Source of the DNA: DATLZC01 sp037444005
GTDB lineage: Bacteria; Chloroflexota; Dehalococcoidia; DSTF01; JACRBR01
NCBI GenBank assembly: GCA_037444005.1
Contig: JBBING010000113.1
Location: 1-6,330 of the forward strand
DNA length: 6,330 nucleotides
Direction of reading: 5' to 3'
Shown: one piece after another, positions 1-5,273 of the stretch
Layout: each line of letters begins with the position of its first letter
Numbering within the stretch: the first letter of the stretch is position 1
The notes under the pieces: model-generated
What the model was told of the DNA's origin: nothing
The model's database searches: none
Seen by the model: only the letters and a program-made list of their open reading frames with translations
Made by a program: the position numbers and the translations under genes

Positions 1-209
1 CCGAGTTCACGGTCGTGCTCAAGGATGTGGGCCCCAACAAGATCCAGGTGATCAAGGCCATCCGCGAGGTGACGACGCTCGGCCTGAAGGAGGCGAAGGA
101 CTTCGTCGAGTCCGCCCCTGTGAACGTCAAGGAGGGCGTGACGAAGGAAGAGGCCGAGAAGATCAAGAAGCTCCTCGAGGAGACGGGCGCCACGGTCGAG
201 ATCCAGTAG
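1..209 (+). CDS. rplL: Ribosomal protein bL12 (L7/L12), C-terminal domain; 5' truncated by window edge
   Basis: Complete codons start at base 3 (Glu-Phe-Thr-Val-Val-Leu-Lys) and run open to the TAG at 207-209, so about 68 C-terminal residues are present and the N-terminal dimerisation domain and hinge lie off the window. The visible part matches the L7/L12 C-terminal domain closely: a GPNKIQVIKAIRE helix, the TTLGLKEAKDFVESAP segment that contacts elongation factors, then KEGVTKEEAEKIKKLLEETGA and a final beta strand, as in the E. coli protein. L7/L12 is the multicopy stalk protein of the 50S subunit that recruits translational GTPases and stimulates GTP hydrolysis. The GTG at 15 is an internal Val codon, not a start. 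In many bacteria rplL is followed by rpoB; here it is followed by non-coding DNA and an unrelated envelope gene. Identity is secure. Confidence 0.97.
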   Translation, partial: EFTVVLKDVGPNKIQVIKAIREVTTLGLKEAKDFVESAPVNVKEGVTKEEAEKIKKLLEETGATVEIQ

Positions 210-451
210 GTTCGCCCGCCTCGCGATTCGCCCGCGGGCGGGCCGCGGCTCTCGACCGCGCGACGAACGAATCGCGGCGCCGGACGAGCTTTCGCGGCGC
301 CCGGAGTCGGCGTCACGCGGCGGGCAGGCGCGCGGGCGCCCTTCCCCGCCGAGGCCGCGGACCGAAGGAGTGGTCCCGCCGGTGTGGAGGGCGGAGCCTG
401 TCGGGCGCCGCGCTTCCGGCGGCCCCGTCGGAACGGGTATAGTAGCGTCCG
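210..451. other. Non-coding spacer after rplL with GC-rich inverted repeats
   Basis: No credible gene is seen in these 242 bp; frames open here run on as shadows of the next gene. A 9-bp perfect inverted repeat pairs 222-230 (CGCGATTCG) with 268-276 (CGAATCGCG). It encloses a smaller stem, 244-248 with 256-260. An alternative 7-bp stem pairs 214-220 with 237-243. A further small hairpin is at 327-340 (GGCGC/GCGCC). The 10-mer TCGCGGCGCC is repeated directly at 272-281 and 292-301. None of the stems is followed by a T tract, so this is not a canonical intrinsic terminator. It may still be the structured 3' end of the rplL transcript. The right end carries the promoter of the next gene. Confidence 0.6.
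222..276 (+). terminator. Possible rplL transcript-end hairpin (no U tract)
   Basis: A 9-bp perfect stem (222-230 with 268-276) and a nested 5-bp stem (244-248 with 256-260) begin 12 nt after the rplL stop codon. Position and GC content suit transcript termination or 3'-end protection. Without a following T run it would not be called an intrinsic terminator, and in DNA this GC-rich some stems arise by chance. Confidence 0.3.
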
Positions 452-454
452 ATG
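414..454 (+). promoter_or_regulatory. Promoter-like -10 box close to the start of the LysM gene (possible leaderless mRNA)
   Basis: TATAGT at 438-443 matches 5 of 6 bases of the sigma-70-type -10 consensus and stands out in GC-rich surroundings. Only 8 nt separate it from the ATG at 452, so a start 7 nt after the box would leave about 1-2 nt of leader. The best -35 candidate, TTCCGG at 414-419 with an 18-bp spacer, is poor. No SD-like purine run lies between the box and the ATG, which fits leaderless translation. Confidence 0.5.
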
Positions 455-1000
455 CAGTGCTACGCCTGCGACCACGACGCCACCCGCCAGTGCAGGCGCT
501 GCTCCCGTCTGTACTGCGAACACCACGGCGCCGACGTCTGCAACGAGTGCCTCGCGCCGGCCAGCGGCCTGCCGACGTTGGTCGCCTACCGCGGTTCCCT
601 GCTCGCGCTCCTCGCCGGCGTCGCTATCGGCGTCTGGCTTCTCGTCCGCCCGCCGGGCGACGGCGAGTCGACCACAACGCTGGCGCCGTCTCCCGTCGCC
701 GAGACGCCCGCGACGCGCACGACGGTTCCGTCGCCAACGCCCGGAACCCGCACGCCGCTCGCGCGGACGCCGACGGCCGCGGCGACGCCTTCGCCCGCCG
801 TTACGCCGTCACCCACCCCGCCGCCGCCCGCGCGTGAGTACGTGGTGCAGGAGGGCGACAGCCTCGTGGGCATCGCCGAGCAGTTCGCACCTCCCGGCGT
901 AAGCCCTATCGACTACGCCCGGCGCATCGCCGAGCTCAACGGCATCGACTTCAACAACCCCGTGATCAATCCGGGCGACGTTCTCCGCTTGCCGGACTAG
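452..1000 (+). CDS. Zinc-finger / transmembrane / Pro-Thr stalk / LysM envelope protein
   Basis: This 182-residue protein has four parts. Residues 3-33 form a Cys/His module, C3-x2-C6-x7-C14-x2-C17-x4-C22-x2-H25-x4-C30-x2-C33, whose spacing resembles B-box or other cross-brace zinc fingers and could hold two zinc ions. Residues about 43-65 are one hydrophobic membrane helix with no signal-peptidase site. Residues about 66-127 are a Pro/Thr/Ala/Ser-rich stalk. Residues about 129-181 are a LysM-type domain (YVVQEGDSLVGIAEQF ... ELNGI ... INPGDVLRLP), slightly long because of an insert near APPGVSPID. LysM domains bind N-acetylglucosamine-containing polymers such as peptidoglycan. The Arg-rich N-terminus suggests zinc module inside and LysM outside. 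The start follows a -10 box closely and has no SD. The next gene begins 14 bp after the stop, so they are probably co-transcribed. The function of the combination is not known to me; a tether or sensor between wall and cytoplasm is inference. Confidence 0.88.
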   Translation: MQCYACDHDATRQCRRCSRLYCEHHGADVCNECLAPASGLPTLVAYRGSLLALLAGVAIGVWLLVRPPGDGESTTTLAPSPVAETPATRTTVPSPTPGTRTPLARTPTAAATPSPAVTPSPTPPPPAREYVVQEGDSLVGIAEQFAPPGVSPIDYARRIAELNGIDFNNPVINPGDVLRLPD

Positions 1001-1014
1001 GGGGTGCCGTCGGC

Positions 1015-1440
1015 ATGGAATCCGCGCGCGCGAGCGTCGGCCGTGCCGCGCTGTTCTTCACGGTGCTGTTTCTCGCCGCCGCAGCCCTCGAAGGCTATCT
1101 GGCGGCGTCGTTCGTGGACGACCCCGCGGGCGGCGCTGTGCCCGGCCTCGTCATTATCGGTCTCGTCGCGCTTTTGCTGGGGATCGAAAGCGTACAGGCG
1201 CTTCGCGACCTCTTCGCCGCGCCACGGGAGCTCGAGGACGTCGTCACCCGCACGTGGACCCGGACCGACGCCTTCGTTTTCCGCAACGCGTACGCCATGG
1301 TGGCCCGCAGGGTGTTCCGCCTGACGCCGGAGCAGGCGTTAGAGGTCCGGGAGGGTGACCTCGTTCGGGTGCGGTTCTACCCCAACACGAACACGCTCAT
1401 CGAGATTCAGCGGGTCGGGCGTCACGAGCGCGGCGGGTAG
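1015..1440 (+). CDS. Small membrane protein of unknown function with two predicted helices
   Basis: I do not recognise the family of this 141-residue protein. Two hydrophobic segments, about residues 9-31 and 43-65, are joined by a short acidic loop (SFVDDPAGG), giving a likely helical hairpin. The C-terminal half, about residues 70-141, is soluble and charged, with a segment like a small beta domain (ALEVREGDLVRVRFYPNTNTLIEIQRV). With Arg near the N-terminus and an Arg-rich tail, both ends are probably cytoplasmic. The ATG is 14 bp after the stop of the LysM-protein gene, and the run of five G at 1000-1004 plus TG may serve as a weak SD about 9 nt upstream. The tight spacing argues for an operon and perhaps a shared role at the membrane. 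It ends 6 bp from the stop of the convergent ricT gene. GTG or TTG starts further in would break the first helix, so the ATG is preferred. Confidence 0.82.
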   Translation: MESARASVGRAALFFTVLFLAAAALEGYLAASFVDDPAGGAVPGLVIIGLVALLLGIESVQALRDLFAAPRELEDVVTRTWTRTDAFVFRNAYAMVARRVFRLTPEQALEVREGDLVRVRFYPNTNTLIEIQRVGRHERGG

Positions 1441-1446
1441 CGGCAG

Positions 1447-2562
1447 TCACTGCGCGCCGGAACCGCCCCGGCCGCGTCCGCGCCTGCGCCCGCCGCGGCG
1501 TCCGCGGCGCCGGCGGCGCCTCTCCGCATCGCCCGAAGGCTGCGACGTGGAGACACCCGTGGTGTCGCCGGCCTGAACGACGGCGCTCTCCTGCCGCTTC
1601 GCCTTTCTTCGACGGCGGCGCCGCTTCTGCGGCTCAGCCTCCGGCGGAGCGGTCTCGGACGGGGCGGGCATGCCGGCGGCCTGCGCCTCCGCCCGCTGCA
1701 TCGGGCGCTCGAAGGTCTCCACCAGCTCGAGAGGCCGCACCGTCACGCCGAACTGCAGTTGCATGTCGACGACCGGCACCTCGAGGGTCGCGCCGGTCTC
1801 CACGAGCGTCAGTACGACCGTCTGTTTGAGGACGTTGAGCTGCGTGACCTTCGCGTCCCCCACCGGCGTCGACACCATTGTGCCGACCTTCGGGAGCTGT
1901 CCTCGCAGCTCGCGGTACATCTCGTACTCGTACGTCAGACAGCACAGCAGCCGGCCGCACGCCCCCGAGATCTTCGACGGGTTGAGGGGCAGCTCCTGCT
2001 CCTTCGCCATGCGGATGGACACCGTCGGGAAGCTCGTCAGCCACGAGGAGCAGCACAGCCGCTCCCCGCAGCGGCCGATCCCGTCGACGATCTTCGCCCG
2101 ATCGCGCTCGCCCACTTGCAGGAGCTGGACACGCATCCCGAACCGGCTGGACAACTTGCGCACCAGCTCCCGAAAATCGACCCGCTCGGGCGCCGTGAAG
2201 TACAGGGTGAGCTGCTTCTCCTGAAGGTCGATATCGCCGCAGACGATGCGCATGTCCAGGCCGAGCTCGTCGACGTCCTGGCGGGCCTCGCGGGCGCGCT
2301 CCTTCGCCTTCTCCCGCAGCTCGCGCGCCCGTTCGATGTCGTCGGGCGTCGCGATGCGGATGATGGGCTTCAGCGTCTCTTTGATCTCGCTGGCGATGAC
2401 CTGATCGGGGGCGATGACGACGCGGCCGACCTCCTGACCGTGGGCGGTGTCGACCACGACGTACTGGCCGACGTCGATGTCGAAGCCGCGCGCGTCGAAG
2501 TAGTAGATCTTGCCTGCTTCTTTGAAGCGCACCCCGACGGGTACGCGTTGCTGCTCGGACAT
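1447..2562 (-). CDS. ricT: RicT/YaaT-type PSP1-domain protein with Arg-rich C-terminal tail
   Basis: Taken from the ATG at 2560-2562 this is 371 residues. The PSP1 region begins at once (VGVRFKEAGKIYYFDARGFDIDVGQYVVVDT) and runs to about residue 280. It has the family's cysteine set: C165, C170, C171 (RCGERLCCSSWL) and C202, C207, C208 (ACGRLLCCLTYE). In B. subtilis RicT works with RicA and RicF, binds [4Fe-4S] clusters and promotes RNase Y-dependent mRNA processing, affecting competence, biofilm and sporulation. The same chemistry here is inferred from the cysteines. Residues about 285-371 are extra: a Pro/Ala/Glu linker with two Arg/Lys clusters (about 313-323 and 348-366), suggesting nucleic-acid contact. 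An in-frame GTG at 2592 would add 10 residues (VAARARRPDS) that do not look conserved. Neither start has an SD. holB upstream matches the known B. subtilis holB-yaaT neighbourhood. Confidence 0.92.
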   Translation of the reverse strand: MSEQQRVPVGVRFKEAGKIYYFDARGFDIDVGQYVVVDTAHGQEVGRVVIAPDQVIASEIKETLKPIIRIATPDDIERARELREKAKERAREARQDVDELGLDMRIVCGDIDLQEKQLTLYFTAPERVDFRELVRKLSSRFGMRVQLLQVGERDRAKIVDGIGRCGERLCCSSWLTSFPTVSIRMAKEQELPLNPSKISGACGRLLCCLTYEYEMYRELRGQLPKVGTMVSTPVGDAKVTQLNVLKQTVVLTLVETGATLEVPVVDMQLQFGVTVRPLELVETFERPMQRAEAQAAGMPAPSETAPPEAEPQKRRRRRRKAKRQESAVVQAGDTTGVSTSQPSGDAERRRRRRGRRGGRRRGRGRGGSGAQ

Positions 2563-2635
2563 GCTGTCGGGCCGGCGCGCCCTGGCCGCCACTCGGACGG
2601 CCGGCGCAGCTACGAGGCCCGGTCTCCTTTCGCGC
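2563..2635 (-). other. holB-ricT intergenic segment with an SD-like motif lacking a start codon
   Basis: On the - strand the bases just after the holB stop read GCGCGAAAGGAGACC, containing a good SD (AAAGGAGA, about 2625-2632 in + coordinates). No ATG, GTG or TTG follows within a normal 5-12 nt. The nearest ricT-frame starts are about 30 nt (GTG at 2592) and 60 nt (ATG at 2562) further on. The SD-like motif may be chance, or may help ribosomes stay on after holB. Confidence 0.35.
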
Positions 2636-3673
2636 TCAGGCCGCCGCCAACGCGAGCGTCAGGCGCTCCAGCGCCGGCTGCGGCTGGACGTTGTCTTCCA
2701 ACAGGCGGCGGGTGCGCCGGAGGGACGACAGCACCCACAACGCGCCCTCTACTCCGTATTGTGCCGCCTGGGCGCGCAGCATGTCCAGCCGCCCTGCGTT
2801 CGCCACCAGCGACTCGCGCGACGCGGCCACCAGCAGCACATCCCTCCACCACGCCTCCCACGCCTCCAGCGCCTCGTAGACGTCGTCGCGCCGCTCGCCG
2901 AACCGCCGGGCGAGCCGCTCGGCGTACCGGAATCGCTCGCCCACCGGCGCCCCGGCGAGCGTGGCGACGAGATCGATGGCCTCCCGGCGCCGCTCCTCGA
3001 CCGAGGGGTCCGTCGCCGCCGCGAGCGCCCACCCGATGCGCCCGCCCGCCGCCCGCGCCAGCTCCACGGCCCGATCCCGTCCGACGCCGGCTCTGCGTTC
3101 CAGCGCCTCGACGATGACGGCGGTGGGCGCCGCCCGGAACACCATCCGTCGCAGGCGCGACCGCACCGTGGGCAGCAGCGCCTCCTCTCGGTCCGTCACG
3201 AGGATGATGACGACGTTGGCGGGCGGCTCTTCGAGCGTCTTGAGGAAGGCGTTCGCGGTGGCGTCGTTCATGCGGTCCGCCGGGTCGACGATGAGCACCC
3301 GGCACCGTCCTTCGAACGGCGCTAACGTCGCGATGCGCTGGAGGCGGCGGACCTGACAGATGCGGATGTCCCGGTTCGTGTCGCGGCTGTGGTCGTGCTC
3401 GGGCTCGTCGCAGACGCCCCCCAACGTCACCGTCTCGACGTCGGGATGCTTGCCCTCGGCGATGAACCGGCACGCGCGGCAGGCCTCGCACGGGGCATCG
3501 CCGCCCCGCTCGCAGTTCAGCGCCATCGCGAGGCGGACGGCCGTCGTCGCCTTCCCGACGGCCCGAGGTCCGCAGAACAGGTACGCGTGCGCCACCCGTC
3601 CCTCGGCGAGATGGCGCGAGAGCGCCGCCACCACGTCGTCGTGTCCGTCGATATCCCAGGCCACGTCACTCAC
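2636..3673 (-). CDS. holB: DNA polymerase III delta' subunit (clamp loader)
   Basis: From GTG 3671-3673 this is 345 residues, normal for delta', a structural AAA+ subunit of the clamp loader that opens and places the sliding clamp on primed DNA. In order: WDIDGHDDVVAALSRHL and AHAYLFCGPRAVGKATTA (Walker-A-like, G35-K41); a four-Cys zinc module C54, C62, C65, C68 as in DnaX/HolB; an acidic insert (CDEPEHDHSRD, about 88-98); RVLIVDPADRMNDATANAFLKTLEEPP, where the Walker-B DEAD pattern is DPAD; then TDREEALLPTVRSRL, the SRC-motif region with the Arg-finger candidate R173 but Leu in place of Cys. The rest is the helical collar domain. The Glu-to-Pro change at Walker B fits a non-hydrolysing subunit. 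The start overlaps the lysA stop by 8 bp, implying translational coupling. A second GTG at 3662-3664, 5 nt after GGTGA, is an equally plausible start and would drop three residues. Confidence 0.93.
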   Translation of the reverse strand: MSDVAWDIDGHDDVVAALSRHLAEGRVAHAYLFCGPRAVGKATTAVRLAMALNCERGGDAPCEACRACRFIAEGKHPDVETVTLGGVCDEPEHDHSRDTNRDIRICQVRRLQRIATLAPFEGRCRVLIVDPADRMNDATANAFLKTLEEPPANVVIILVTDREEALLPTVRSRLRRMVFRAAPTAVIVEALERRAGVGRDRAVELARAAGGRIGWALAAATDPSVEERRREAIDLVATLAGAPVGERFRYAERLARRFGERRDDVYEALEAWEAWWRDVLLVAASRESLVANAGRLDMLRAQAAQYGVEGALWVLSSLRRTRRLLEDNVQPQPALERLTLALAAA

Positions 3674-4997
3674 CCCAGATGTCCGTGCGCAGGAGGTCGT
3701 CGTACGCCTCCCGCCGGCGGACCAGCCGCGCGACGCCGTCACGGACGACGACGATGGCGGGCTTGAGGGCCATGTTGTAGTTGCTGGCCATGGCGATCTG
3801 GTAGGCGCCGGCCGCCGGTATCGCCAGCAGGTCCCCCGGCCTGAGAAGCGGCAGCGCGACGTCTCGGGCCAGGATGTCGCCCGACTCGCAGTACTTTCCC
3901 GCGATGGTCACTACCTCGGGCTCCCCCTCTGGCGGGCGGCTCGCGAGGAGCGCCTCGTAGCGGGAGCCGTACATCGCCGGGCGGATGTTGTCGGCCATGC
4001 CGCCGTCGACGGCGACGAACGTCCGCACGCCGGGGATCCGTTTGATGGCGCCGACGGCGTACACGGCGACGGCCGCCCGGGCCACGAGCGCCCGGCCTGG
4101 CTCGATGGTGAGCGCGGGGAGCGGAAGGCCATGGCGCTTACATGCCCGCCGCAGCGACGTCACGATGGCGTCGGCGTACGCCTCCGGCGGCGGCGCGGGC
4201 TGCTCGCGGACGTACTGCGCGGCGAAGCCGCCACCGGGGCTGTACTCACGAAGCTCGAACCCGTGGCGGTCGCGCATCTCCGCCGCGAACGCCAGCATCA
4301 CGTCGTTCGCCCGCTCGTAGGGCTCTGCCTCGAAGATGGGCGAGCCCAGGTGGCAGTGCAGGCCGACCAGCTCAACGCCAGGGAGCGCCAGCGCCTCCCG
4401 GACAGCCCGCTCGGCGTCTCCGGTCGCGATGGGGATGCCGAACTTCGAGTCCAAAATGCCCGTCGTGGTCTTGGCGTGCGTGTGCGGGTCGACGCCGGGG
4501 GACAGGCGCAGGAGCGTGGGCTGCCGCTTCCCGGCCTCGCGCGCGAGGCGGTCGAGCAGCTCGAGCTCGTACAGGTTGTCGACGACGATGCGCCCAACGC
4601 CCGCCGCCAGCGCCTCGCGGAGCTCCTGCTCCGACTTATTGTTGCCGTGCAGGTAGATAGCGTCAGCCGGCGCGCCCGCAGCCAACAGCACCGCCAGCTC
4701 GCCGCCCGACACGGCGTCGAAGCCCAGCCCTTCCTCGAGCGCGATCGCCGCAACCCACCGCGCCAGGTACGCCTTCGAGGCGTACAGCACGCGCACGCGG
4801 TCGTACCGCTCCTCGAAGGCGCGCCGGTACGCCCGCATCGACTCCCGCAGCTCGACCTCGTCGAACACGTACAGCGGCGTTCCGTATTCGCGGGCGAGGT
4901 CCACGACATCGCAGCCCCCGATGATCAGGTGGCCTGCCGGGGAGACATCCGCCGTTCGCGGGAAGATCGAAGCGAGAGCGCGGTCGAGCGAGGGCAT
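3666..4997 (-). CDS. lysA: Diaminopimelate decarboxylase
   Basis: This 443-residue fold-type III PLP enzyme converts meso-2,6-diaminopimelate to L-lysine and CO2, the last step of lysine synthesis in the cytoplasm. Visible motifs, in order: YASKAY with PLP-binding K75; FDAVSGGE at 93-100; YLHGNNKS at 115-122; RLSPGVDPHTHAKTTTGILDSKFG at 164-187, typical of LysA; GLHCHLGS with H214 and H216; the phosphate-binding glycine run SPGGGF at 253-258; EPGR at 299-302; the active-site CESGD with C370, donated across the dimer; and Y399 in GAYQIAMASNYN. All key elements are present and the length is normal, so it should be active. The ATG lies 10 nt downstream of a TATACT box with no SD. It is the first gene of a likely lysA-holB-ricT unit, with the 8-bp overlap to holB. 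No lysine riboswitch was seen upstream, where repeats and the assembly gap lie. Confidence 0.97.
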   Translation of the reverse strand: MPSLDRALASIFPRTADVSPAGHLIIGGCDVVDLAREYGTPLYVFDEVELRESMRAYRRAFEERYDRVRVLYASKAYLARWVAAIALEEGLGFDAVSGGELAVLLAAGAPADAIYLHGNNKSEQELREALAAGVGRIVVDNLYELELLDRLAREAGKRQPTLLRLSPGVDPHTHAKTTTGILDSKFGIPIATGDAERAVREALALPGVELVGLHCHLGSPIFEAEPYERANDVMLAFAAEMRDRHGFELREYSPGGGFAAQYVREQPAPPPEAYADAIVTSLRRACKRHGLPLPALTIEPGRALVARAAVAVYAVGAIKRIPGVRTFVAVDGGMADNIRPAMYGSRYEALLASRPPEGEPEVVTIAGKYCESGDILARDVALPLLRPGDLLAIPAAGAYQIAMASNYNMALKPAIVVVRDGVARLVRRREAYDDLLRTDIWGE

Positions 4998-5037
4998 GGG
5001 TGGAAGCAGTATAGAGCTTTCAGCTATCAGCAGTCAG
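4995..5037 (-). promoter_or_regulatory. lysA promoter overlapping the heptad repeat (possible leaderless mRNA)
   Basis: On the - strand a TATACT box (5008-5013) matches 5 of 6 consensus bases. It is followed by GCTTCCACCC and then the lysA ATG, only 10 nt, so initiation 7 nt after the box would leave about 3 nt of leader. There is no SD. A candidate -35, CTGACT at 5032-5037, matches 4 of 6 bases of TTGACA with an 18-bp spacer and is made of heptad-repeat sequence. Confidence 0.5.
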
Positions 5038-5038
5038 C

Positions 5039-5138
5039 NNNNNNNNNNNNNNNNNNNNNNNNNNNNNNNNNNNNNNNNNNNNNNNNNNNNNNNNNNNNNN
5101 NNNNNNNNNNNNNNNNNNNNNNNNNNNNNNNNNNNNNN
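5039..5138. other. Assembly gap, 100 N
   Basis: There are exactly 100 unknown bases inside the heptad array. A round 100 is a common scaffolding placeholder, so the real size is unknown. The same 19-bp sequence is found immediately left (5020-5038) and immediately right (5139-5157) of the gap, so the contig ends may simply overlap. Confidence 0.97.
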
Positions 5139-5239
5139 TCAGCTATCAGCAGTCAGCAGTCAGCGACGAAAGCTGACGGCTGAAAGCTGACGGCTGAAAG
5201 CTGACGGCTGACAGCCGACCGCTGATAGCCGATAGCTGA

Positions 5240-5273
5240 TAGCTGATAGCTGACAGCTGACAGCTATCAGCTA
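5240..5273. repeat. 13-bp perfect inverted repeat at the end of the heptad array, spanning the hydrolase stop codon
   Basis: TAGCTGATAGCTG at 5240-5252 is perfectly complementary to CAGCTATCAGCTA at 5261-5273, with an 8-nt loop. The right arm ends in CTA, the complement of the TAG stop of the metallo-hydrolase gene. The hairpin would therefore form in that mRNA directly at the stop codon. No T tract follows on the - strand, so transcript stabilisation is as likely as termination. Confidence 0.6.

Larger units (their letters stand above)
5018..5273. repeat. Tandem heptanucleotide repeat array (GCTGANN / NNTCAGC), orientation-switching
   Basis: Left of the gap are three 7-bp units of form NNTCAGC (TTTCAGC, TATCAGC, AGTCAGC; 5018-5038). 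Right of it the array resumes in the same form (TCAGC then TATCAGC, AGTCAGC, AGTCAGC; 5139-5164). After GACGAA (5165-5170) it flips to thirteen consecutive units of the complementary form, mostly RGCTGAN (AGCTGAC, GGCTGAA, AGCCGAC, AGCTGAT and others; 5171-5261). It ends in a short inverted flip, AGCTATCAGCTA (5262-5273). The units vary at the two spacer positions while the GCTGA core is nearly fixed, with GCCGA twice. No frame through it looks coding. Similar 7-bp tandem families are known as STRR elements in cyanobacteria; a relationship is not claimed. The length is uncertain because of the N run. Confidence 0.9.

Noticed and set aside
370..902. Open frames overlapping the LysM-protein gene in other + frames
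   Set aside because: Arg/Pro-rich composition and no motifs, whereas the overlapping frame has zinc, TM and LysM features.
1443..1453. GCAGTCACTGC palindrome as a bidirectional terminator
   Set aside because: The stem is only 4-5 bp with a 1-3 nt loop and has no T tract on either strand.
1759..3117. A 452-codon + strand open frame across ricT and holB
   Set aside because: It is antisense to two clearly recognised genes, has Arg/Pro/Ala-dominated composition and no domain. Long antisense open frames are expected at this GC content.
4998..5038. Lysine riboswitch or T-box ahead of lysA
   Set aside because: The -10 box is only 10 nt from the start codon and the upstream DNA is tandem repeat, leaving no room for an RNA element between promoter and gene.
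3360..5183. A 607-codon + strand open frame opposite lysA, running through the N gap
   Set aside because: It is a shadow of lysA and holB, and its end depends on unknown bases.
5018..5273. CRISPR array or tRNA cluster in the repeat region
   Set aside because: Units are 7 bp without unique spacers of CRISPR length, and no cloverleaf or conserved tRNA boxes are present.
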